Below, piece after piece: positions 1-10,882 of a stretch of 64,000 nucleotides of DNA (positions are counted from its first letter, which is position 1; each line of letters opens with the position of its first letter). The notes under the pieces were generated by a model. It searched no databases, was not told where the DNA came from, and was given only the letters and a program-made list of their open reading frames with translations. Position numbers and translations under genes: made by a program. The DNA comes from Emiliania huxleyi CCMP1516 (Eukaryota > Haptophyta > Isochrysidales > Noelaerhabdaceae): contig NW_005196603.1 of the NCBI RefSeq assembly GCF_000372725.1, forward strand, positions 187,489 through 251,488, in the 5' to 3' direction.

Positions 1-234
1 AGTGAGGGAGGGCGAGACGATCGAGGGATCCCGTACCATGCGGAATCGACCCTATCCAGTGCTCAAGTGCTCAAGTTGGGCCCTCTGTGTGGTGCACGCC
101 CTCCGAGCGGGGCGGGGTCTGCCCGTCGGGTTGCTGCCCTAATCCCGCTAGGGTTGGCTGCTATATTTATTTATTTATACACTGCAGGCATCCGAACCGT
201 CCCGACTTCCTAAGAAAGAAACAACGCGTTAGCG

Positions 235-1864
235 ATGGGCGGAGAGCCCCTTCTACCGGCTGCATCCGAGCCGTCAGCCACCGCAAGGGAGCGTGGCTAT
301 GCTCGGCTGACCGACGCGCAGAAGAGCGCACCGCACCGCTCCAACGTGGCGGGCAGAGCTTTCCTGCTCGGCTGCGCAGCACTTGCGTTGCTGTTGGTCG
401 TGCTGGCGCTGCTCGCCCGCCTGGCTGCTTGGAATCGGCGCGATGTGGTGGCCGAGGCCTGGATGGAGCGCCACACGCCCCTCTACGGCGTCAACGTCGG
501 TGGCTGGCTGGTCCTCGAGAAGTGGCTGTGCGGAACCACCTCCCTCCGCACGAAATGCTGCGGCGAGGTGGCGTCGCCCTACTCGGCCGCGGCTGCGGGC
601 GACAGTGAGGACGAGTTTTCCCTCACCGCGCGTCTGCGAGCTGCGGATGAGCTCGACGCGATCGACGCCTTCCGCTCCGCGCGCGTCTCGAGCGTCGACT
701 TCGAGGCCATGGCCTCCGCGGGCGTGACCGCCGTGCGCGTGCCATTCCCGTGGTGGGTGGCACGGGAGCCGGCGCCGCCCGGCTCGGAGGCTTGGCGCGA
801 GGGCGCTGGCGGGTACCACGTGGGCCGCGGCATCGAGCTGCTCGACCAGGTCGTGTCAAATGCGGAGCGGCACTCGCTCTCGTTGCTCCTCGAGCTGCAC
901 GCGGCGCCGGGCGGGCAGTCGGGCAGGCAGACCACCGGCCGCTCCGACCCGACCTGGGAGCCGTCGCGCTTCGACGCCGACGGGGCCCTCTCGGCGCTGC
1001 GGCTCGTGGCTACGCGGTACAATTCGTCGCGCTCCGTCGTCGCCATCTCGCCGCTCAACGAGCCCGAGCTGCCAAACGAGGTACTGTTGCCCTACTACAA
1101 GCGCGCCTACGAGACCGTCCGCGGCAGCGGCATGCGCGCCGGCCAGGTCGCCTTTGTACTGCAGCTCTACGGGCTCGGCGCCATCTTCTCGCTCGGGTGG
1201 GCGGCCCTCGACTCGCCCGAGGGGCTGCCGGCGGCGCGCTACCCAAACATCATTTTCGACCTGCACCTGTACTACGGCGTCCTCGTGCCACCTTTTCCGG
1301 CCCTCTTTGATCGGCTGGCCTCGCCGCACTTCGTCGCCGGCCCACTCGTCCATCTCGAGTCAATGCTGCTCGACGTGGGCAGCCGGCCGGCGCTGACGGG
1401 CGAGTGCGACGCGGCCACGGAGCGGTGGCGGTCACCATGAGGGGCGCAATGCCGAGCTGGCCATACCTCCCCCCGCCCCAGGTGGTCACTCCGGACGCCG
1501 TACGCCACGGACGACCAAAGCGCCCTACCGCGGCGCTTTGACGCGCAGAGCGACGGCGAGCACAATGCGACGATGCGCGCGTTGGGGAGGGCGCAGCTTG
1601 GCGAGCCGCCCCACGACAAGGCCGAGAGGATTATCACAACCACGCCGTCGTTGAGCTGGCCTCTTGCTCCATGTAGGCGCCCACTACGGCGCGAGTTCAA
1701 TTTTTGCGCGCTTGCTCGGGGGTCGGACCCGCCGCGCCGGCGCCTTCTTCTGGACGTGGGGCGGCGCGCCGCACGGCGAGGAGGAGTTCTGGAGCTTCGA
1801 GGTCGCTATCGAGCGTGGGTGGCTTCCGCCGGTGCGGATGTGGGGGAGTCCACCAAATAGATGA
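235..1864 (+). CDS. Membrane-anchored GH5 exo-beta-1,3-glucanase-like protein
   Basis: Predicted glycoside hydrolase family 5 enzyme acting on beta-1,3-glucan, held in a membrane by an N-terminal anchor (residues about 43-63, Leu/Ala rich), so it would be a type II protein with a lumenal or extracellular catalytic domain. The GVNVGGWLVLEKW entry motif, the acid/base Glu in PLNEPE (Glu276) and the nucleophile Glu in TGEWS (Glu390) are all present. The GAFFWTWGG and GWLP motifs close the domain. I join 235-1403, 1482-1600 and 1677-1864, which gives 491 aa in one frame. Intron 1 is GT-AG and intron 2 is GC-AG. TGEWS exists only after splicing intron 1, which strongly supports that junction. Yeast Exg1 is of similar length (about 450 aa). 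The substrate is inferred from the family; chrysolaminarin-type glucan is plausible. Confidence 0.85.
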
Positions 1865-2052
1865 GACTGTCTCTACTGTATAAAACTTCGAGCTGCGACA
1901 GTGCGTGCGCGCTCTGTCTCACGCGCAGAATTTTACACGTCTTTCGGCGCGGAGCGTTCCAAAGTGCAAAGAAGGCAAGCGGCAACGGCAACACCGCGCA
2001 GAGAGAAAGTAGTTCGCGCACGTACGGGACTCCGCAACAGGAGACGCCGGTG

Positions 2053-3671
<1,619 letters not shown>

Positions 3672-3861
3672 AGATCAAAACATGGCGCCGAATCGCCGAT
3701 TTGATCACCGACCTGGAGCTCGGGGCAGGAGGCGACGCCTCTGCAACGGAGGCGGCGGCGGAGGAGTGAGGTGACGGCGCGAAAGGGCGATATCCTGGGA
3801 GAAAGGTGGGATGGGTGGATGGGGCACGGAGGGCACTCAGCTTTTGCAGCACACGAGTTCT

Positions 3862-3900
3862 GTACCTGTGTTAGTGGCAGTGCGCGCCTCCCAGTCCTGT
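3862..3900 (+). promoter_or_regulatory. Recurring upstream motif, copy 1 (GTACCTGTGTTAG)
   Basis: GTACCTGTGTTAG is followed by GGCAGTGCGCGCC and a CAGTCCTGTGC block. The same blocks recur on the sense strand before the CAX gene (19857-19806), before the MscS gene (40060-40100) and, in part, before the GT77 gene (43251). Here it lies about 660 bases ahead of the RFC start. A role as promoter or 5' leader is inferred from position only. The remainder of 3672-4525 shows nothing else that I recognise. Confidence 0.45.
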
Positions 3901-4525
3901 GCTAGAGCGCTCAAAGGGAGGGATGGGACACATCACACCGCGCGCTTTTTTTTGTTTTTTGAGAGCGCCTTCGTTGTTAATAAGAAACAGGAGGGGTCCC
4001 TTGTTGGGAGGAATCCATTGGTGTTTTTCTGCCAGGCCCACATCGATCATGTCAGTGCAGGTTCATCCTCATGTGACATGTCAAGAAAGAAATCCCGGGA
4101 GTCAACACCAGATTTGGTTAGGATCGTACGTGAGCCAGCGCAGGAACCAGTTCACCCCGCATACACGCCTTCCCTGGGCGCGGGAGGACCCCGCCCGTGT
4201 AGCGTGTTGCGTGACTGTTGTCACTGTGCCGCGTGGGAAGCTTTGTGCCAGGCGAGACATCTTCCGGCAAGGCGACTTGTCGGACTCTTTCTACGCGCGC
4301 GAGAGCGGCCAGGCGGAGGTGTTGCCGGTGCGGCCTCTTCAAGTGTGGCGAGGACAGCCGAGATGTTCACAGCACGACTCAACCAACAGAGGGCGGGAAG
4401 CCGGCGCGAACCGCCACCATGGAGGCGAGCCGCGCCGAACTCGCCGCCGAGCGTAGCCCTCGGGCACATGTGTGGCCTCCTGAGACGTGTGGCCTCCCCC
4501 CCTCCCGCACCTCTAGGCACAGGAC

Positions 4526-5695
4526 ATGGACGTCTCCGCCGACGCGCCGGTGGACAAGACGGCGCAGATGCATGCGGCCCAGGCAGACCTGCTACCGTGG
4601 GTGGAGAAGTACCGACCAAAGGACATGTCGGAGCTGGTGTCGCACGACGAGATAATCTCCACGATCACGCGGCTCATCGACGCCGGCAAGCTCCCCCACC
4701 TGCTGCTGTACGGCCCGCCCGGCACTGGCAAGACGTCGACGATCCTCGCGTGCGCGCGCCGAATGTACGGCAAGCGGTTCGCGAGCATGGTGCTCGAGCT
4801 GAACGCGTCGGACGACCGCGGGATCGACGTGGTGCGCGAGCAGATCAAGGAGTTCGCCTCGACGCGCCAGATGTGGACCTCGATGCCCAAGCTGATTGTG
4901 CTCGACGAGGCGGACAATATGACGAGCCCCGCGCAGATGGCGCTGCGGCGCGTGATCGAGAAGTACGTGTCGAACGTGCGCTTCTGCCTGATCTGCAACT
5001 ACGCGTCCAAGATTATGCCCGCGCTGCAGTCGCGCACCACCCGCTTCCGCTTCGCACCCCTCACCGACGAGCAGGCGATCGGCCGCACCCAGCACGTCGC
5101 TGAGGCCGAGGGGGTTCGCGCCGCGGGCGGGGGCGTGGAGGCGTGCGTGGCCCTCGGGCGCGGCGACATGCGCCGCTGCCTCAACCTGCTGCAGTCGACC
5201 CACATGAGCTTCGGCCTCGTCTCTGAGGAGAATGTCTACCGCTGCGCCGGCCCGCGGACCCCGGCCGACACCGGCGGCGATGCTGCATGACGCGTCTCCG
5301 ACCAATCCCTGACGCGTCTCTAGGCCAGCCGACGCCGGCCGACACGGACGCGATCTTCCGCTCGCTGATGGAGGAGGACTTCAGCACGGCGCTCTCCTCG
5401 GTGTGGTCGCGGCTGCAGGACCGCGTCGCGCTGCAGGGCGTACTTCCTAGACCTTTCCTAGACCGTTCCTGGAACCTTCCTGCAGGACCGCGGCGTCGCG
5501 CTGCAGGACGTGCTGACGGAGTTGCACCACCTCGTCCTCGCCCTCGAGGCCAAGCCCCTGCCCAAGGCGTCGCTCGTCGCCTCGCTCGCCGACGCCGAGG
5601 AGCGGCTCTCGGTCGGCACGTCGGAGAGGCTGCAGCTCGCCGGCTTGGTCGGCCTCTTCCAGCTCGCGCGCCCTCACCTCGGCGTCGCGGGCTAG
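4526..5695 (+). CDS. RFC5: Replication factor C small subunit (RFC5/yeast Rfc3 type)
   Basis: Clamp-loader AAA+ ATPase subunit that helps load PCNA at primer-template junctions. Joined 4526-5249, 5324-5418 and 5486-5695 give 342 aa; human RFC5 has 340. Visible motifs are PWVEKYRP at the N terminus, Walker A GPPGTGKTST, ELNASDDRGI, Walker B LDEAD, and RFCLICNY followed by the sensor/arginine-finger region. The usual SRC is SRT here. C-terminal exons carry the collar helices (DVLTELHHLVLALEAKPLP). Intron 1 (5250-5323) starts GC and ends AG. Intron 2 (5419-5485) starts GA if the CAG acceptor is used. In both, the intron start nearly copies the start of the next exon. The subunit assignment rests on recalled similarity to RFC5 around the DEAD box. 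Confidence 0.92.
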
Positions 5696-6107
5696 TCGCT
5701 TGCCTGCCTCCCGCCCCCCCTTGGTTCCCCCGCCCCGCCGTGGACCCCGGCGGGTGCCACATGGACATGGCCCGTCGTGCTCCCACGCGGTCTCGGTGGC
5801 GCGGCTGGTGCCGACGGGACTACTTTCGTTCTCTGTGGACTGTGCATCATAAAGTAGCGTTAGCGCGACCAGCGAGCAGCAGCAAGGGGCCGCAGGCACA
5901 CATTCGACTCAGGCTGTTTTTCTTGCTGTGAACTCCATTACGTACGTGTACGTGTACGTAGAACGTACTTTTAGCTTCCTCCGGAGAAAAGAGAGAGGGG
6001 TGAGGGCAGGGGGTTGTGTTCCCTAGGCCCCTAAGGGCCCTACGCGCGGCGTGAGAGCTCGGAAGCGAGCTTTGCACGGCGATCGAGGATGGCACGGTTC
6101 ACCCCCT
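5696..6107. other. Intergenic, no gene seen
   Basis: Separates the RFC gene from the 3' end of the minus-strand reverse transcriptase element. It contains a short ACGTACGTGTACGTGTACGT-like stretch near 5940-5965. I see no supported coding region or RNA gene. Confidence 0.5.
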
Positions 6108-8560
6108 TCACCGAAGCGATGGAGATGCGTTCCGCGTGGTGTGACACAAATGAGAGGCGGGAGTGGGGCGAGGGTACGCGGTGCGGTCAACGCCCGAGCG
6201 TTGAGCCTTGCGCGCAAGGCGGTTGATCTTTGCAACTGCTGGCGGCGAGAAGCCACCGCCGAATGTCTCGTGGAGAAGCAGGTTGAACTTGTTTCGTTTG
6301 CCGAAGATCCCGTCATGGTAGTGGCCACGCTGCGACTTGACGTAGCCTTGGCCGGTGGTGTGGTCGAACGCCCGTTGACCACGGAACCCGCGTTGCTTGC
6401 AGCCCATGTTTGCAAGGCGGGCGCGCTCTTCGGTGTTGCCGAAGGCGAACTTGTCTCCAACGGAGCCGGGGTTGCCTCCGGTGTCGGTGCGGCCGACCCC
6501 AACGGGCAAGCCACCCCGGAGGGGGGTCCAAAGTTTGACCTCGCTGATCTCGTCTTTGCCCCCGGCTCAGCCAGGTCGGTTTTGTAGCCCTCGTTGAACT
6601 GTTTGGTGAGTTCTGGTTTTTCGGCATCTCCCATAACGGGCCGGGAGATGGAGACGGCGGCGACACAATCGTACCAGGCGCGAAGTACGCCGTCGTGAGG
6701 GCGCCGCCGGGCGGCGTTGTTGAGGAACCAGTCGCCATGGTAGTCCTTTGCACCACCGACTGTGTCCCCAAGCTCGAGTGCCCGCGTGACAGTCGAGCGG
6801 CACTGCGAGAGGTGAAGGCCGTTTCGGCGCTGAAGCTCGCCGATGAATATGTCGTCTGGAATGCATGTGGCATTGCTGCCGTCAAGTTTTGTGTCGAGCC
6901 ACCGCCCCGCGTAAGGCTGGCGGGGCAGTTGAGACGTAGCGGATAGACTCGCGTAGACGTATTTTGGTGTCGCCGGGCTGCCAGTTGGCTGCCGTGTAGT
7001 CGTCGAGGGCGCGCCACTCCTTCTGCAGATCGAACCAGTTCCAGATAGTCTCGATGGCAGCAAGCGCCCGCGCGTACGGGCTTCCTGATTTGCAAGTGAC
7101 GGTGTTGGAAGAGACTCAGAAGTGGGGAGGCTGACGCCCTTGGGGTAGAACTCAGAGATTTTGCCGCCGCGCAAGGTGTAGTAGATGTTGTCGTCGCGCG
7201 CGGCTCGGATGGAGGCCACCTCGTCTCGCCTCGAGAGCGCGGCTTTGTACGAGTTGACGGCGTCTCGTGCACCGTACCCGCCGGAGCGCTCGGCTTCGGC
7301 GAGGTCCGGGCTGCAGGCCACAAGCTTTGACCAGCATTTGAGGAGGGAGATGTAGTAGGCCTCGGCGGGGCCGCGCACGCCCGTGCGGCCCCCATCCGTG
7401 TCGTTGGGCACGCCGACTGATGTGACGCCCGTGTCGACGCCGGAGCCTCCAGTGATGGTGGGGAGCATAGCCTGCCTCCAACCCAGGTCTTTGTATTTGG
7501 CAGGAGTATCCTCTGCCTCCGTGAGTAGCTCCCACGATTTGCGAATCCGGTTGCTCCCGTCGATGGCCGGGCCCTCGCTGATCTCTGGTGGCGTGACGGA
7601 GCAAATGTACTTCGTCTTTGGGCAGGCCTGACGGGTGATGAGGTTGTACTTGAGGTGTCCAACGTTCTGAATGCCCTCGGTGCATTCGAGCGTGTCGATG
7701 AAGTCGAGCGGACGGAGGTTTTTGGCGAGGCGTTTGCCAATCGCCTCCGAGGCAGCCTCTGTGTCGCCGAGGTAGGTTCCGACGATTTTGAAGCAAGCCT
7801 CGCGTCCGGTGAGGTTCCCGTTCTCGTCTCGGTGGTGCGGCGAGCCGACCATGAAGGGGGGTACGCAGTCGAGGTCGCCGCTCGGAGAGTAGATGAGGCA
7901 CTTCTCCTCGTTGTCGAGGTTGCCAGCAACATCTTTTTGCACCTCGAGTGTCCCGCCCTCTCCGCAGTAAGACTTGACGGCCTCTGCCACGGTGTCGTTT
8001 TGAACCATGTCGTCGATGAACGAAACGAAGCGGGTAGTCGGGTTCTTCTTTTGCACAATGTTGTCGATCTCGTGTTTGACTCCGGTGGTGCACATCCCTG
8101 AGAAGGCGCGCCCTTGGGCGCCGCCGCAGCACGACCGGATGTAGCCGTCGGCGTCCTCGCCGGGCGGCTCCAGGCTGAGCGGGTCCCACGGTGCGTCGGC
8201 GTCGCTCGGTCCGGCTGCCCGAGGGTCCTGGAGCGGTCCGTCCGCGCTGCACAGACGGAGGAAGCTGCGTCGACCAAACACCAACCGCATCGCCGGGATG
8301 AGTGCCGGATTGCGCTTACGCGCCCACTTAAACATGACAGTCCTGCCGCACCCGCTCGGGTCTGGGTTGCCGTCTGCGTCCAGGGGCTGTCCCGTGAGGT
8401 TGAAGAAGTTACGCTTGTCCGACTTGATTGACGCATTTCCAGGTCGCAGGGTGTGCCACGAAGTGACTGTGTGGCACACGAGGTGGGTTCCATTCTTGGA
8501 ATACCCATAGTTGACTGGGAAGTTGACTGGTTGCCGAGCAGCTGCGTCGGCTCGGTAGCT
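6108..8560 (-). mobile_element. LINE-type (non-LTR) reverse transcriptase element with nuclease-like C terminus
   Basis: A minus-strand coding stretch of about 800 codons carries reverse-transcriptase motifs in order: SDKRNFFN (motif A, near 8420), CCGGAQGRAFSGM (motif B, near 8120), FIDDM (motif C, near 8010, with both Asp kept but Phe-Ile in place of Tyr-Ala) and CFKIVGTYLG (motif E). A thumb-like segment follows (ITRQACPKTKYICSVTPP). The C-terminal part has EVKLWTPL, KFAFGNTEE and LLHETFGGGFSPPAV. The same EVK..PL..GG..FGNTE layout occurs in the second reverse transcriptase at 53.3-54.8 kb, where a PD...DVK motif suggests a PD-(D/E)XK-like nuclease. The coding signal changes frame about three times, so the copy looks inactive or mis-assembled. 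The N-terminal boundary is unclear and no target-site duplication was found. Confidence 0.7.
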
Positions 8561-9038
8561 AGGCGGCGTCGAGGGCGTCTCTGGCCGCTGTGATGTCGCT
8601 GTCGGTGCCGCCTCCGGCCCGGACGCGGTCGACTGTGGTTTTGAGGGTATGCTCGGCGTCGGTGAGGGCGGCGGCGGCGTTGGCGATGGCCACATCTTCT
8701 ACGAGGTGGCCTTCCTGGACCTGCTCGAGAGGGCATAGGGAGCCTACGCAGGGCTGAGGTGCGATTCTCACATTCTTTGTGGCCGACCGCAGCGGCGCGC
8801 GAAGCCCAGAGAGCTGTATGTGTACCTGGCACGCTCCTAGGCGTGCGCGCCGCCAGCCGCCGGGCGCGCCGCCGCCGCCGGCGAAACGGTTCGTTTGCCA
8901 TTTTCTAGATCTAGAACGTCGTCGTGTCGCACCATGAAGACCATCCTCTGAGCGCTGGCTGCCATCGAGTCGAATGGGTTGCGAGGAGAGGGCCACACGC
9001 TGCGGGCGCTGGCAAAGGTGCTGCGACCGGGACCGCGC
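8561..9038. other. Upstream of the reverse transcriptase, uncertain coding
   Basis: On the minus strand 8740-8559 reads as a short helical stretch ending DITAARDALDAA and a stop, in a different frame from the downstream reverse transcriptase. It could be part of the element's N-terminal region or chance. I see no other gene here. Confidence 0.3.
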
Positions 9039-9617
9039 GACGTGGCCGTCTCTTGCCTCTGTGCGGCAACCGGTCCACGCCCTGCTCGCTCTCCACTAGG
9101 CACCATTGAGCAGTGTGACAGCGCAGCACGCCGTGTACGGCTTTTACAGGGAGCGCGCTCCTGCGACGCTGTTGACTTCCCAGCCTACCGCCTACGTACG
9201 TCAGTAATCGCACGCGCGCTCTCTCTTCTTCACTGCATGTTTTGCATCCATAAACTGCCCCCGCGTGCCCGCTGCCCGCGCCCCTTTCCCCCTCACCCTC
9301 CGCCCTCCCTTCCCCGCGGCCCAACCCGCCCTTTGAGGCTTCGGCCACTGAGGCTTCGGCCACCGAGGCTTCGGCCAACGAGGCTTCGGCCAACGAGGCT
9401 TCGACGTGGCCGTCTCTTGCCTCTGTGCGGCAACCGGTCCACGCCCTGCTCGCTCTCCACTAGGCACGCTTTTACAGGGAGCGCGCTCCTGCGACGCTGT
9501 TGACTTCCCAGCCTACCGCCTACGTACGTCAGTAATCGCACGCGCGCTCTCTCTTCTTCACTGCATGTTTTGCATCCATAAACTGCCCCCGCGTGCCCCG
9601 CGCCCCTTTCCCCCTCA
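9039..9617. repeat. Direct duplication (about 230 bases, period 364) around a 15-base minisatellite
   Basis: The stretch from GACGTGGCCGTCTCTTGCC to GCCCCTTTCCCCCTC occurs at 9039-9294 and again at 9403-9617, nearly identical apart from a short deletion and small differences. Between the copies, 9331-9402 is about five units of GAGGCTTCGGCCAAC. The second copy ends about 80 bases before the start codon of the OTU-type gene, so it may carry its promoter or leader. Confidence 0.9.
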
Positions 9618-9697
9618 AAAAAACTCTCGCGGCCTCCGCCCAAACCCTCCGCCTCCCGCCCTCAGCCCTTGCCCTGGTACCCTCCCCTGGTGCGGAG

Positions 9698-10528
9698 ATG
9701 GCCCTGGAGTCCAACGAGCGAATGGACAGCCTGCTTGCCGGCCTCGCTGGCCTGTCTGTCGGTCCAGCTGGCGGGTCCGCGCGCAACCCGCTCGTTCTCG
9801 ACGACGCCGACGAGCTGCCGGTTGCCGAGCGTACCCGTCCTGTGGTGGACTCGTCGTTCCGGCCAATGATCGCGAGCGACGAGGTGAAAAGGCTGCTCCG
9901 AGCGCGCGGCGCGCGGCTCGGCGGCGCTTCGATGGACGGCAATTGCGCGCAGCGGTCCATCCTCTGCTCTGTGGGTCGCATCTCGCAGGCCGACGCGCTC
10001 GCGCCGGCGGGCAAGCGAATCCGCGATGAGCGGCGGCAGGTCGTGGACCGAATTGTCTCTTGCGGCACAGATGCCGACGAGGAGCGACTGGGCACCTCGC
10101 TGCCGCAGATGCGGCGGCACCTCGGACTGCCAGCCGACCCGGCGCAGGCCGAGGCTGCGCTCGCCGCCTTTCGCGCCTCTGGCTATTGGACCTCGACGGG
10201 CGCTGCCTTCACCCTCTTTCTATGGGGTCTCGCCGACCTCGTCGACCGGCCAGTGGTCGTGCTGCACCGCGACACCGCGACGGAGAGCGTGGTCGACCCC
10301 GTGTGCGTCTACCGCGCCCGCCGCCCGCTCGCGGGGCCCGGAGAGGGGCTGCGGGCCGAAAACCGGGGCGTGTTTGCGATGCTGCCGTTCAGCGACGTGC
10401 TCCGTGCGCTCGATGACTGGCGCGAGGCGGGTGACGGGCCGGACTCGTCGCGCACAGACCCGCCAGTTGCCATCGTTGAGTTCGTACCCGGCCATTTTTC
10501 GCCGTTCGTGATCTCAAGGAACTCATAA
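9698..10528 (+). CDS. OTU-like cysteine protease (deubiquitinase-like)
   Basis: Single-exon gene of 276 aa. The segment SMDGNCAQRS matches the OTU active-site DGNC motif, with Cys83 as nucleophile. GHFSPFV near the C terminus supplies the matching His266. Between them lie a hydrophobic Trp/Tyr-rich strand (SGYWTSTGAAFTLFLWGLAD) and RPVVVLHRD, as expected of the OTU fold. OTU proteases remove ubiquitin from proteins; substrate and cell location cannot be read here. I chose the Met at 9698 because it follows a purine-rich context and precedes the first compositionally protein-like stretch. An in-frame upstream start cannot be excluded. No introns. Confidence 0.72.
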   Translation: MALESNERMDSLLAGLAGLSVGPAGGSARNPLVLDDADELPVAERTRPVVDSSFRPMIASDEVKRLLRARGARLGGASMDGNCAQRSILCSVGRISQADALAPAGKRIRDERRQVVDRIVSCGTDADEERLGTSLPQMRRHLGLPADPAQAEAALAAFRASGYWTSTGAAFTLFLWGLADLVDRPVVVLHRDTATESVVDPVCVYRARRPLAGPGEGLRAENRGVFAMLPFSDVLRALDDWREAGDGPDSSRTDPPVAIVEFVPGHFSPFVISRNS

Positions 10529-10882
10529 TTTTAACGTAGGTCGACGAGGTAGTCGCGACCCAGTGTGTGTACTATGTGTGCTCTGTCGAGTGTCGTGTCT
10601 CTGTAAAGATAAACAACACGTGTGCTGCATGTGCACACGTCGGTGTGACGTGTTGTCCACAACAACAGAACCCAAAACGGATTTACCGTATATATCCAAT
10701 ATGAGAGCCGTGTATCGTGTATGTACACTGTACTTTTATTAGCTTACTGGGAGAAAAGAGAGAGGCAGGGATATGTATCGATGTTTCAAAACATACAACG
10801 ACGCCCAAGTAGCAAGTTACTTCCCCTGTGCAACTGCAAAGAACAGACGGTCTGCACTAGCCCCCGCGGCGCGCGGTCGACA
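10529..10882. other. Intergenic between convergent genes
   Basis: About 350 bases between the OTU-type gene and the 3' end of the JmjC gene. It is AT-richer than its surroundings, as expected for a double 3' flank. No gene seen. Confidence 0.5.

Noticed and set aside
274-1353. Long open frames antisense to the GH5 gene
   Set aside because: They overlap a gene with clear catalytic motifs and have the Arg/Ala/Pro-rich composition of GC-rich shadow frames.
6313-8901. 862-codon minus-strand frame overlapping the reverse transcriptase
   Set aside because: It is Arg/Ser/Thr-rich with no motifs, while the other frame carries the polymerase boxes. It is a GC-driven shadow.
9201-9643. Repeat protein (AEAS units) on the minus strand over the minisatellite
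   Set aside because: It arises from the 15-base repeat in a non-coding upstream duplication; there is no start context or conserved flanks.
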